Position numbers and translations under genes: made by a program. From positions 3,038,001 to 3,102,000 of the forward strand of contig OY720344.1 in the NCBI GenBank assembly GCA_963082975.1: a stretch of DNA of 64,000 bases, in the 5' to 3' direction. The stretch comes from Labia minor (Eukaryota; Arthropoda; Insecta; Dermaptera; Spongiphoridae). Positions 45,735 through 57,848 of this stretch are shown here, piece by piece; within the stretch, counting starts at the first letter, position 1; every line of letters begins with the position of its first letter. The notes under the pieces were generated by a model that was given only the letters and a program-made list of their open reading frames with translations, made no database searches and was not told where the DNA came from.

Positions 45735-46090
45735 GACCAAGAACGTGGTGATTGGACAATGTAGGAAGGGACGTGGGACAGATGGGACAATGTAGGAGTT
45801 ATATAGGATGGTTATAGCTCAGACTTGGGGGTTACTTTCGAGATCCGTAGAGCCACAGATAGATAGATTGATATAACAAATACAATAATAATATATATAT
45901 AATTAATTTACTGATTAAATTAAAATATCTTTTAAATAAGAACACAAAAAGATATGATAATATAATGTAATATGGATGAAAACCTTTTACATACAGACTT
46001 TTAACGAAATACTATGTATTACTTCGGGGGTACAGGGGGCGGAGCCCCCGTCTAGATGAGAAGAGCGCCGAAGGCGCTCTGATCAGCTAG
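45735..46090 (+). mobile_element. Helitron 3' part (third copy) with RTE fragment
   Basis: RTE 3' end (GTAGAGCCACAGATAGATAG at about 45848) followed by the same A+T-rich body as in the other two Helitrons, hairpins GGGGGC-GGA-GCCCCC (46035-46049) and GAGCGCC-GAA-GGCGCTC (46063-46079), then TGATCAG and CTAG (46087-46090) before T. The 5' half is missing. Confidence 0.85.
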
Positions 46091-46099
46091 TTTAATATA

Positions 46100-46440
46100 A
46101 AGTACCGGGACCCCGAGCTTCGGCTCGGTACTTAAGTTAAAAAAAATGATTCATTATTATTGGGTTTGGCTGGTAATATTAATACCTGGGATACCGAGCT
46201 GTCGCTCGACCCTTTAAAAAATATTAATATACAATTCTTTAATTATTTGTTACAATTATTAAATGTTGCATCATTGCATCAATCTGATTAAAATGAATGG
46301 AACTGGGGTCCTCAATAATACAAACAAACAATTTTAGCTAGCATAATAAGATTAATCCAAGTAATATCGTCTATTTCTATTCGACACTATTTTCAGTTAT
46401 GAAATGAACAGTCAGTAGAGAGTAAAAAAATTGTAATTGA
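46100..46440 (-). mobile_element. Small Helitron-like element
   Basis: Shares with 27545-27850 a GTACCGGGACCCCGAG hairpin end (CCGAGC/GCTCGG), a second hairpin module (about 46193-46215), the ACAATTTTAGCTAGCATAAT terminus and the flanking AATCCAAGTAATATCG. It carries no coding sequence. Confidence 0.65.
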
Positions 46441-48270
46441 ACACCGCCGTTTTATAAAATAATTAAATTATTTTATAGATTATAAAATAAAAATTATTGT
46501 ATTAACATTAAAAATATTGAAATAAAAAATAATAGTTTGATTTAATAAACTAAAATATTATAAACATTTTTAGTGGGAATTTCTCAGGGAGGTAGGGAGC
46601 CCAATTCATTTAACCATCCATGTTACATAAGTCAAAATAATGTCTTAACACTCGGTTTTTTCAAATTTAAAATAGAGGGAGAGAAAGAGTTTCAATTATA
46701 TTCGAATAGTCGATATATTCTATATATCAGTATTTTTTTTCTGAATTTAATACCAAGTTGATTTTCAAAATTTTCTATTCTTTATGCATATGATTGATTA
46801 CATGTGTTAAAATTTAAACAAATTCAAATATTCTAATTTTTAAATTTATATAAAATTTAATATTATTTTTTCGAGACTAATGGCAAATGACCGGTGGCCC
46901 TAATCAGAGCAAGAGAAGACTCCTTAAGGTAGCGGCCCAGTCGATGATTTTATATGGATCGGAGATTTAGGCTTTACAACTATATTTTAAGTGAAAAAAT
47001 GATTTCTTGGTTATATAAAAATTAAAATATTATTCGTTATATCTTTATTATACAGAAAAGTAGGCGTGTTAATATAAAATATATTATTGGGACACCGAAC
47101 TATCACTCGACCCTTTACCAATTTATACAATTTATTTTTATATACTTTAAAAATTTTACAATTTTTTAATTATTTATTATAATTGTTAAATGGGATTTCT
47201 AAAAATGACCCATTAAAAATTTGTTTCCTAAAATGTTTCAAATTAATTAAAATAAATTGTATAAATGTTCATTTATAAAATCTATATATCAGTGTGTCTG
47301 TTTCTCGATTTTTACCGACCGACGATAGTAAGGGAGGTATTGTTTAAATTTTGATTTTGGATTCGATTAGAGCTTAAATTGTGTAATAGTAAAGTGGTCT
47401 TGGTTTTTTAAAATCCGTTTGGGAACATGGTCAAATCGGCAGTCAAAGTTGAAAATTCCCCATATATTATAACTACTGTAATTAGTATTATTATAATGTA
47501 AAATTATAAAGAAAAAATGTTTAGACATTATTATAGACATTTTCATTCTGTAAATTAAATAATTTTATTTCATTTAAATAAATATCTATTTTTAAATAAT
47601 TTTTCTCTCTACATTATTTATCTAATTCTGACAATATATTAAGATCACACCGGGACCCCGAGCCTCGGCTCGGTAATTAAGTTAAAAAAAAATAATTCAT
47701 TATTATATTGGGTTTGGCTGGTAATATTAATACTTGGGACACCGAGCCGATATACAATTCTTTAATTATTTATTACAATTATTAAATGTTGCATCATTGC
47801 ATCAATCTGATTAAAATGAATGGAACTTGGGGTCCTCAATAATACATAAATATGTATTATTAGGTATGTTTCTAAGTGCATGAATATTTTTTTTTTATTG
47901 GAAGAATGATAAATATATATCGTAATTTATAATTATAAAATATTATTAAAATATATATTTTTAATTTTATTTCGAAATTAAATAAAAAATTTTAAAATAT
48001 TTTAAATATAAAAAAAATATTAATTCAATATCCTTTAAAAAAGGCGGGAGTACCATTTTTGACGTCACCCATATATAATTTTTAATTAAGAAATAAATAA
48101 TGAAGCTGTATGTTTCAAGAGATATGATCAATAAAACTTAATTTTTCTTTATAAATACTATATCTAGTGTGAATTTGAAAAAAATCGTTAGAGCGGTTTT
48201 TGAGAACCAATGGCTATATATAGATATATAGATATATACAATTTTAGCTAGCATAATAAGATAAGATATA
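46441..48270. mobile_element. Mosaic of Helitron-like and element A pieces
   Basis: Includes a reverse copy of the 16250-16360 segment (47040-47230), an element A 5' tip (47317-47345), a reverse copy of the 28030-28110 segment (47410-47520), another CCGAG hairpin module (47655-47680) and a minus-strand Helitron 5' end AGCTAGCATAATAAGATAAG at about 48243-48266. The stretch 46560-46860 has no recognised content. Confidence 0.6.
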
Positions 48271-48925
48271 ATCAGGGTTGTGATTTTCAACTCACCAGGA
48301 AAGGCTAGTAAAACCGGAGATTGCAAGTGAAGGAAGAGGGGAGGGATGAGGGGTGATAATATTATTTATTTACAATTTTTCTTATAAATTACATTGTACA
48401 ATACATTATATATTTATAAGGATACAAATATTTACATTTTTTTTTTCTTTTTTTTTTTTTTTAAAAGATATAAATATATATATATACAAAAGATTATGTG
48501 ATCCACCATCTTTTTTTATCCACCTTTTTCCAATCTAATTTGTCTTTGTTCGAAATTTGCATATTATATCTCCATATTCTGTAAGGATCTCTTCCATCCA
48601 GAAACGGATCATAAGTTATGGATTTATCTCCACATCTCCTAAATACATGATAGATAATTGGGATTCCATTATCATCCTGTATATATCCTTGTTTATCAAG
48701 GAATATGAATGCCTCTGGTGGGATAAAACCGCTTTTTAAAGTGTTTTTGAAATATGGCTCGTTTTGGAAGATTGACCAGCTAATGAGACTATTTGGAACC
48801 TGTGCAACTTGGCAATAAAGGTTCCTTATTAATTTTAATATGAAGCAATCAATGCGATTTATGTTTGCTTCATTATATATCTTTTCATTACTGATATACC
48901 GAGTATAACCAGAATGCGCTGATCT

Positions 48926-51292
48926 TTATTTACCAAGGCAAGCTCTCAGGCATTTCTTTTCAAATAGTCGGATGAGTTCCATGTCAGACGCTCTCTGATT
49001 AAACCAAACGTTACAGCTGTATGTGATGATTAGAAGCTGATAGGATAATATTTTTATTTTGTGATCAAGGTCCCGATTAAAGAAAAGATTCTTTAGTGAC
49101 ATAAATGAAGCCTTTGCCTTAGCTAATTGGATATGTAAATGTTTATTCAAGTATAATAAATCATCTAAGTTTACGCCTAAATATTTAACTAATCGTTTGT
49201 TAGGGATGGTTTCATTTTCAAATTTGATTTGAAAATTGTTCCAATTTTTTTTTAAATTAGAGTTCCCTTTGTCTAAGGTTGTTCTAAATAGGATTGTTTC
49301 ACATTTGTGTAGATTAATTTTTAGTTTCCATGTGTCATAAAATGAATGAATTTTTTCAAAAAGTGATTGTAGTTCTGTTTGTATTTTTGAAGGTTTTTTC
49401 CCTGAGACACACATACACTATGGGATCGTCAGCGAAGGCAATGGCTTTTTTATTTGGAGAAGTATTTAGTTCGAAGCATTCTAAGATTTCGCTTATATAT
49501 ATATTGAATAGTATTGGAGAAATTACTGTCCCCTGTTGCAATCCGTCGCTTACATCAAATGCAATTGAAGATTCTTCTTTAAAGTTGGTGACTTTAAAAG
49601 ACCTTCCCTCGATCATATCAGAGATCATTTTTATTAAATTTCTATTAAATCCTTTTTTGAGCATTTTGAAAATTAGTCCATCTCGCCAAACCGTGTCGAA
49701 AGCCTTTTCTACATCAATTAGGCATGCACCTACACTTTCTTTATTATTAAGGGCCCAATGTATATCCGAGGTTAATTTAGTGATAGCGTGAACGGTTGAA
49801 TGTTTGGCTCGAAATCCGAATTGAGCTTCTGGTAAAATTTCGTTTTCTTCGCAAAAAGAGATTAGTTTATTATTTATTACTCTTTCGAATACTTTTCCAA
49901 TATTAGGTAATAAGCTAATAGGTCGAAAATTTAATAATGATTTAGAATTGTTTTTTTTTTTGGAATTGGAACGACTTTTGCCTGTTTCCAGGCTTGGGGA
50001 AAATATCTATTGTTTAAACAGTTATTGAATATAATAGTATAATATTGAGAAATTTTTTTTGGTATATGTTTTAGAGCTACATTTGGAATTTGGTTATTAC
50101 CTGAGGATCTTTTGTTGTTTAATTTTTTAAATAGTGTGCTTACAAAGCTTTCATTTGTAAGAAGTTGTTCATTGTCATCTGAAGGGTCAAGTGAAGAATT
50201 ATAAATTGAAAATTGATATATTCCACTTCCGTTTTCTTTTTCTATTTCGTTTTTTAAATTATTAACGTGTTTATTTACGATGTTGGAAAGGCCTGGTTTG
50301 CCTAAGTGTTCGTTTTGTTTGTGGATCAATGAGAAATGACTTCCTAATACATTCAATATATTGTCTCTATCGTGTATTGTAAATTCGCCCTTTTTACTGA
50401 CCGACGATAGTAAGGGAGGTATTGTTTTCACACCAAATTTCACATGTGGAGATTTTTACATATCTCCACGAATCATGCATTTTCTAAACAGAAAAAAGTA
50501 TTTTTAGCATGATGTCTGTCCGTCCGTCTGTCCGTCTGTCTGTCCTTCTGTCTGTCCGTATAGATGTGTACAGCCTGAACGGCTCAACCGATTTTGATGA
50601 AATTTGGTATATTTACTTAATGCATCAGTGGGATGAATTGATCAACTTTTGGTGCAATTCCGGAAACCGGAAGTGGTAGTATTAGCGATCGACGATAGGA
50701 AGGAAAGGGTTATTTTCACACCAAAGGAGATTTTTTTATATATCACCACGAATCATGCACTTAGTATTGGTTTTATCCTCGAGAAAAATCATATTTATTA
50801 GTTTTTTCTTGATTTAAAATTATATGACGTCATCCAGCCATTCATGACGTCACAGCCTGGTCTTGCATATACATTATAAATAAAATAAAATTAAAAATGT
50901 TTATATTTATTATTTATGTATGCCTATCTGTTTTTTATTACATTAATAGATATATGAAAATTATTTGAAATTGTTTCTGTAGCTGGAAATTAATTTATTT
51001 CAAACCGTCGGTCGGTTCGGACCTGGCCACAGGTCAACTTATTATTTTTATGAATAGAAAGGGTATCTATTTTTGCATTTGTTACGATATTTGTTTTATT
51101 GTCTGGAATTTCTAGAATAGAAGGGAAAGCTGTTTGTTTTTTTCGAAATATATTATTTAATTGTGGGAATGTTTTAAGTGAATCGTTATGTGGGATGTTT
51201 TTAATTTTTTCAGACCAGTAATTCTTAGTCGATTTTTTGACTTCTTTTGCCAATTGTTCTTTTACTTCAGATAATAGTTTTTTTATAACCAT
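48926..51292 (-). pseudogene. Jockey-group LINE reverse transcriptase (split)
   Basis: From 51292: a linker (KNYWSEKIKNIPHND), cut by element A at 50396-51043, then RSSGNNQIPNVALKHIP and AWKQAKVVPIPKK (RT start), SDGLQQGTVISPILFNIY (50-aa region at about 49550) and FADDPIVYV at about 49430 (motif C; Ala/Tyr-Ala-Asp-Asp type), then HKCETILFRTT and VKYLGVNLDD. The frame breaks at a T run (about 49950) and near 49390. Removing element A leaves an uninterrupted Ser-Ile-His-Lys-Lys-Gly-Glu reading. Confidence 0.85.
50396..51043 (+). mobile_element. Element A copy inserted in the LINE RT
   Basis: Full-length copy starting ACTGACCGACGATAG and ending hairpin GACCTG-GCCA-CAGGTC plus AACTTATT. TTTTTA occurs on both sides (50391-50396 and 51045-51050). 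Contains the GTCCGTCCGTCTGTCC stretch and paired GACGTCATCC/ATGACGTCAC motifs. Confidence 0.9.
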
Positions 51293-51894
51293 AAATTCAA
51301 TAGAATTTTTGTTTTTACCTTGTGATAGATATTTATTCCTCTCTTTGAATAGGTAATTTTTGTGCTTCTAAAGTTGCTGAATTCTTGGGTTTATATAAAT
51401 TTCTACTGAATTTTTTTGTTTAATTTTTGGGACTGAAATATTTATGGATTTTAGGATGTGTTCATCAATGTTTTTTATATGAGAGTCGATTTCTTTGTTA
51501 TTCAAGTTTGAGTAACGGGGAATATACAATTCGCAGCTTCTATTAAGGTGATTAGCAAATTTGGACCAATTTGCTTTTTTATAATTATAAGAGATTTTGT
51601 AATTATTTATTTCGAAAAATGTTTGGGCAGAATTGAATTGAATTTCGGCTAAAATTGCGTTATGATCACTGTCGTATGGAATAATTGGTAGTTTTTTATT
51701 TTCGATTTCATTTATAATTTCTATTCTAGCGTCTATTGCAAATAAATCTAAATAGGAATTCGCGCTTGGGAAGGAGGGGCGGTTTGAAGAATATATATTT
51801 AATTTGTATTGTATTTCATTTTCATCTATCCACTTAGAAAATTTTTTTCCTCTAGTGTTGCTAGAGTTATTACCCCACTTATTATGTTTGGCGT

Positions 51895-52356
51895 TTAGGT
51901 CACCCCCCCCCCTATTATATAATAATGAGCATTGTTATTTAAATCTAGTGTATTGAAAATATTATCCCACTCTATTATGAAATTATTATCATCCCCAGCA
52001 GGAGCATATGTTGAAATTATGAATAGAGCCTCACCTTTTGTAAGATTAATTTTTATAATTGATGTTTCTAATACGTTTTGTAATTGGATTCTATTTATTG
52101 TTTTATATTTAATGGATTTTTTAATCAATATGCCAGTACCCCCACCCCTAATAGAATTTGGCCTGTCTGTTCTAATAATATCGTAATCTTTGAATTCTAA
52201 TTTGTGATTTTTGTTAAGTTTTGTTTCGGATAATAGTACTATATATGGATGTAATTTTTTTAATAGATTCAACAAATTATATCTCCTTTGGTTTGATATG
52301 ATCGAGTTCACATTTAAGGTAATGACTTTTATAGATTTATTGCTTCTAGTGTTCAT
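51895..52356 (-). pseudogene. Jockey-group LINE endonuclease domain
   Basis: 153-codon open stretch with AP-endonuclease motifs: ITLNVNSIISNQRRYNLL, IVLLSETKL (catalytic Glu), RGGGTGILIKK and TYAPAGDD. It ends at a C run (51901-51911) where the frame is lost before the expected GDxN motif. The following DH-containing part reads in another frame toward 51660. Confidence 0.85.
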
Positions 52357-52439
52357 GGCGAAAGCGAATACATTTTTGTGAGATTAATAATACTTAATGA
52401 GTTTGACTCAATGTCCTTACACATTTTTTGTAATATAGT

Positions 52440-53871
52440 TTGAATTTCACTCATAAATTTATTCAAATTCTTGTTATTATTATTGTTATTGTTTTGATTT
52501 TTATTCTCATTATTTTTAAATAATTCAGAAAATTGCGTATTGGGCCTAATATAATTATTTATTTTTTCAAGTTTTTCTTTTTTAATTTGTTTAGCTAAAT
52601 CTTTCCTTTCTTTTTCCTTTTCTGCGTACTTTATTAGGATTTCGCATCCCTCAAAAGTAGCTGGGTGCCCGAATCTTTTGCATCTTATACAATAAATAAA
52701 ATATTTTCTCCCCTTTTGGGATTTCGCATTCCCCCGGACCATGTGCTTTTTCACATTTACAACATTTATGTGGTAAGAAACAGTTTACGGCGAAATGGCC
52801 AATTTGTTGACAATTATGGCAGATAATTATCTCATTTTCGTTTCTTTTCACTTTCTCCCAATTAATTTTTTGATAGTTTAAATGCTTGATCTTTAATAGG
52901 TCTGCAGGATTGGAACTGGCCGATATCTGAACCAAAATGTGAGGAAGTATATATCTTTTACGTTGGGAGATTTTTGTTGAAAATCTCTCTATTTTTTCGA
53001 AGGAAATATGAGAATGAGATTTTAACTCATTCCGAATTTCGTCCAAATCGCCTTTTAGTAAAAAAGATATATTTTTTAAAGATTTAGGTGTAAAGGTGAA
53101 GAAATGAATTCCTTCCTTTACCAGCGCTTCTTTAATTTTTTGGTAAATATTTAAATTTTTAGCAAATATCGAATGACTATCAATCGTATATTTTTTTACA
53201 TAAAAATCTTTGATATTATATTTATTTGGAAGAAGGTGGATAATTTTTAAAATGTCACTATACCTTAGGTTTAATGGTGGAATTTTTTCAGATTTCTCTG
53301 ATTGGCTTGGAGTTATAATGCTGGTCGATGCTGTTTTTATTGATGAATCCCTTGAAGTGCTGGAAGGTGCCGATTTTTTAGGTGATTCTTTTGGAGCTGT
53401 AGTTATGTTCACTGGATTAGGACCTGCCGTTTTTATTTTTTTTTATATCTGCTTCTTCTTGAGTGGATTTTCTTTTCGATCGGACCGTAGTCCATTCTGT
53501 AGATTGGATATCTTCTATTTCTTGTGAATCCGTCGGTATAATTTGATTCTGGAGGTTTTTAATAAGGGCCTCCAATTCCGTTATTTTTTTTTTAAAAGCA
53601 CATTTTCTTTTTTAAGAAGCTCTTCTTGAGAAGAGTTTTCTATATTTTTTGGTGCCATTGAGATTAAAAAATTTTTTAATTGGTTAGCCGAGAGTGGCCG
53701 CTTATAATTAACTAATTTGTTAATTCGCTGCCTATTGCTGGGGCTTTTCGATTTTATTTTGAACGGTAATGTCCGGAACGGGCTGGTAGTTTTAAAAGGC
53801 CCCAAAGGGTCAGGTATATGTCCTGCCTTTTGGTCCGTAAAAGATGTTTCGTCTGGGCTAAGGGTGGCCAA
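52440..53871 (-). pseudogene. Jockey-group LINE ORF1 (gag-like, zinc knuckles)
   Basis: Open pieces 53871-53581, 53412-52651 and 52754-52353. The N-terminal part is Ser/Pro/Lys-rich. The middle has an RRM/PRE-C2HC-like region (FYVKKYTIDSHS, GIHFFTFTPKSLKN), then CCHC knuckles CHNCQQIGHFAVNC and CCKCEKAHGPGEC, a third CIRCKRFGHPATFEGC after a frameshift, and a Lys/Asn-rich tail. This order is typical for Jockey/I-type ORF1 nucleic-acid-binding proteins. Confidence 0.85.
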
Positions 53872-54054
53872 TTTGACAATAGGTGTTGACCGTACTGAGG
53901 CACAAACGAGACTGTCAAAAAGTCATTCTAACCACTGGACCAATATATTAAGATAATAAAAATGACATTTTTTTACTATCTATTCAAGCCAATTACTAAA
54001 CCGTATTTGTTGTTTTTGTTTATTTTTTTTTTTGAGAGAGATTAATAAATATAT

Positions 54055-54379
54055 ATATATATTTAATTTTATTTCGAAATTAAATAATAAATTTTAAAAT
54101 ATTTTAAATAAAAAAAAAATATTAATAAAATTTCAGTTAAAAAATAAAAATGGATGTCATGTGACGTCACCCATATATAATTTTCAATTAAGCAATAAAT
54201 AATGAAAATGTACTTTTCCTGAGATGTGATCAATAAAACTCAATTTTTCTTTATAAATACTATATCTAGTGTGAATTTGAAAAAAATCGTTAGAGCCGTT
54301 TTTGAGAACCCATGGCTATAGGTATATACATAGATAGATACATACAAACAATTTTAGCTAGCATAATAAGATAAGATAT
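54055..54379 (-). mobile_element. Helitron-like 5' segment, second direct copy
   Basis: Closely matches 47950-48267: TTTCGAAATTAAATAA, GACGTCACCCATATATAATT, AAAAAATCGTTAGAGC and the terminus ACAATTTTAGCTAGCATAAT followed by AAGATAAGATAT. On the minus strand it starts TCTTATCTTATTATGC after an A. Confidence 0.75.
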
Positions 54380-54438
54380 AAATATACTTAAATATAACAT
54401 AAACGCAATTCTCAGCTTAATCATTTATAATATATATA

Positions 54439-55396
54439 CAATTATGAAATTTTGGAATTTATATAGATTTTATAAAGAATCAGAAAATATAAAATTATAA
54501 TTAAATGAAACATAGAATTATAACATATCGTTCAATAAGTCCAGAGACTAACCCAGAGATGGTGGTAGTAGTAGAAAAGTGGCCACGTTTCCATAGAGTG
54601 CGAACCTCTACATGAAACGTGTAAAAATTGCACGTCAATCGGACCAAAGACAGCAGAGTTATCGATGTTAGAGTAAAGTTACTTTGAAATTTGTTGAAAA
54701 AAATGGAAAAAAGGGAGTTTCGCGTGTTGTTTTTTAATGGGTAAAAACACAGTAGAAGCCCAGAAATTGCTTGAAAAACATTACCCGGAACCTCTCCATC
54801 CAAAACAACGATTTGTCGTTGGTATGCTGAATTTAAACATGGTCGTACGGACACAAACGATGGTTTGGTTCAGGTAGCCGTTTTACAGGAAAATGTGAGT
54901 GAAGTGTTAAAAATTGTAATGAAAAATTGCAAAGTGAATGTCCGTGAGATTGCAGAAATGACACAAATATCATCTAGAAGCGTATTTACTATCCTTCATG
55001 AAAAATTGAGCATGAAAATGGTTTTTTTCAAGTGGGTGCCACTATGAGACAATGCACCACAAGTCCATGAAAACACTGGCAAAATTGAACGAATTGGGCT
55101 TTTATTTGCTTCCCCACCCCCAGGAGGTCATTGCCGAAACTGAAGCCTATTTTGAAGCCTTCTATAAACATGGTATAAAAATGTTGGAAAGGCGTTGGAA
55201 AGATTGTATCACTCTAAAAGGAGATTATATTGATGAATAAAAATGATTTTTGAAAAAAAAAAATGTTTTCGTTGTTAGTCTCTGTACTTATTGAACTTAT
55301 TGAACGATATGTTATAATTCTATGTTTCATTTAATTATAATTTTATATTTTCTGATTCTTTATAAAATCTATATAAATTCCAAAATTTCATAATTG
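54439..55396 (+). mobile_element. Internally deleted mariner with long outer inverted arms
   Basis: Inner terminal repeats TTCAATAAGTCCAGAGACTAAC (left, core AGAGACTAAC) and its complement (right). The plus strand encodes, with frameshifts, a transposase N-terminus (MEKREFRVLFF, HTH regions VREIAEMTQISSRSVF, HEKLSMKMV..KWVP) and a C-terminus (VHENTGKIE frame; EVIAETEAYFEAFYKHGIK; RRWKDCITLKGDYIDE). The catalytic middle with two of the Asp residues is deleted. Outside it, 102 bp on each side (54439-54540, 55295-55396) are perfect inverted copies. Confidence 0.9.
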
Positions 55397-55439
55397 TTTT
55401 GTTTTATTATGTGATTGCAATGTTTTTTTGTTTTTTAAC

Positions 55440-56030
55440 CTATCTCGTCAGAGATGATAGTATTGCGATCACGAAAATTTTCGATGTTGAGATTTTGATG
55501 TTTTTATACGTTTTGAAAGTTCCTTTATCATTTTCACTAAGGTTGAGAAAAATGTCTCTCTATGTGTGTGTGTGTGTGTGTAGACAAGATTACGCAAAAA
55601 CGGTTGGACCTAGAATCATGAAATTTGTTACATGGGCATTATTCAAAATTTGTAGTTTTCTATCCACTTTTGAGAAATGTAGCTCAACCGGACGAGGGTC
55701 ATTGCCTACAACGTATTGATTTTTTTCCTCTAAACTGACTGTAAAAATAAAGATATATGTTTGATAGTTGTTCACATGATTAAAAATTGTAAAAAACTGC
55801 TATATATAGAATTTCAGCTTGATTGAATCGCTGAAAGTACCGGAATTAATTTTTTTAACATTGCAAATCACGCGCCAACACGTGACATGGTGCCATCAAC
55901 CAAGAGCCAAACATGCACTGGCATAATAAATATTATTTATAATTAATTAAATTTAATTTAAATATAATATATATGTGTGCTAATTAATCCAATTCAAATT
56001 GCGAGATAGTCGAGTGGAGACACTCCAGCT
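55440..56030 (+). mobile_element. Element B (Helentron-like repeat), copy 1
   Basis: Starts CTATCTCGTCAGAGATGATAG and ends with inverted motif GCGAGATAG (56001-56009) plus hairpin GAGTG-GAGA-CACTC (56012-56025). The body includes a (GT)n tract, CAAAAACGGTTGGACC and GCGCCAACACGTGACATGG. No protein is encoded. Confidence 0.8.
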
Positions 56031-57246
56031 ATATAATTTATTTTTAATGAAATAAAAATTATTTATTTATTTATTTTTCCATTTGAATTGAAAATAATCT
56101 TCTTGACCTATGAGATATAATATTTTTCTATTTCTCTCCTTTTGGGATATAGAATCTATATCCCACCACTATTTTTCCACCCACTAATCTACTGGTTATA
56201 AATCGTCAAGACTTATTTATTTTCTCTGTCTTCAGCTATTCTTTTGGATAAAGTGTTTTATTTATTTATTTATTTTATTTCTTTTTTTTTAACCCAGCTG
56301 CTACTTGATTTATCATCTGTTCTTTCTATATAAATTAAATAGATAGGTTGAATAGTGGTGAAACAAGTAGAACAGAATGCGTCACCTTTATCCATCCCCT
56401 TCCATTTTTTTTCTTTCCCATTCCAATTCTTGCCATTTTCCTTGGTGGTTGAATGAGTAGTCCGATCCACTTGTGATAAGCGAATGGAAGACAGGCATTG
56501 TAGTGATGATGATGTCTTCATTTCTCGCTCTCCACACGTTCCTCGTTGTCTTGATTGTCCGGGTGTCGAGTGACTTAAACCCAGCTTAAGTATTAAGCAG
56601 GTGTGACCCGGACTCTTATCGGGCAAAGTGTGGGTGTAGGCGCCGCGCCCAGCAAGTGGAGAAATGGATTGTGTGATAAATCCAGAGCCACACTTTTATA
56701 CTAACTTGTTAGTTAAGTTATTCTTTGAAACCATCACGTATCACGATCAAAGGTGTTGAATAATAATAATAAAAAAAAAAAAAGAAACTCTTTTCTTCAT
56801 TCATTCCGGTTCATTAATTTTAATTTCAATTTTCAAAATATTATATATATATACTTATATATATTAATAAATTATACACTTAGATTTATTTTCTATTATT
56901 TTTAATTTTATCTTTAGATATAAGCTATAAATATAATTATTAATTTGCAATAAAATTTGATATTTGATAAATAGCTATCATTAGTTATATTTTAAATGGT
57001 GTCGAATTTTTTTTTATTATTTATCAAATAAGAAAATTGAAATTAGAACATTGATTCATAGCCTTTTATTTATTTCTATAGTTATCATTTCTTTTAATAA
57101 ATTCAAATTCAAATTCAAGATAATTAAAAAAAAAAACAAAAAACAAAATGATTGGTTGTAATTCAAAGAAAAGAAAAATCTATAAATTTAACCTATTTCA
57201 ATTTTTAAATTTATGAGTAAAAAAATATAAAACTTTCCAATTTTTA
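56031..57246. other. Unrecognised region with a GC-richer island
   Basis: The island at 56370-56720 (GGCGCCGCGCCCAGCAAG at about 56640) has a 118-codon minus-strand ORF (56626-56270), Ser/Thr/Lys-rich and without family resemblance. The rest is A+T-rich. The island could be a promoter or first exon. Confidence 0.35.
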
Positions 57247-57848
57247 CTATCTCGCCAGAGATAGTATTGTGATCACGAAAATTTTTAATGTCGAGATTTT
57301 GATGTTTTTATACGTTTTGAAGGTTCCTGAATCATTTTCACTAAAGTTGAGAAAAATGTCTCTCTCTATGTGTGTGTGTATGTATGTAGACAAGATTACG
57401 CAAAAACGGTTGGACCTAGAATCATGAAATTTGTTACATGGGCATTATTCAAAATTTGTAGTTTTCTATCCACCTTTGAGAAATGTAGCTCAACCGGAAG
57501 AGGGTCATTGCCTACAACGTTTTGATTTTTTTTCCTCTAAACTGACTGTAAAAATAAAGATATATGTTTGATAGTTGTTCACATGATTAAAAATTGTAAA
57601 AAACTGCTATATATAGAATTTCAGCTTGATTGAATCGCTGAAAGTACCGGAATTAATTTTTTTAACATTGCAAATCACGCGCCAACACGTGACATGGTGC
57701 CATCAACCAAGAGCCAAACATGTGCTGGCATAATAAATATTATTTATTAATTTTCATTTATAATTAATTAATTTTAATTTAAATATAGTTTATTATGTTA
57801 TTTAATCCAATTCAAATTGCGAGATAGTCGAGTGGAGACACTCGAGCT
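57247..57848 (+). mobile_element. Element B, copy 2
   Basis: Direct repeat of 55440-56030 with few substitutions and small indels. Starts CTATCTCGCCAGAGATAG and ends GCGAGATAG (57819-57827) plus hairpin GAGTG-GAGA-CACTC (57830-57843). Confidence 0.85.

Larger units (their letters stand above)
48330..53955 (-). mobile_element. Degenerate Jockey-group LINE, interrupted by element A
   Basis: A minus-strand element with gag-like ORF1, AP endonuclease and RT, about 5.6 kb including a 650-bp insertion. It lies between two direct minus-oriented Helitron-like 5' ends (48,266 and 54,379). Several frameshifts are present, but long stretches are open, so decay is moderate. Exact ends are not certain; the 5' end is near 53,900-53,955. 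Confidence 0.85.

Noticed and set aside
48330..53955. Active Jockey-group element
   Set aside because: Frameshifts at homopolymers and the element A insertion inactivate it.
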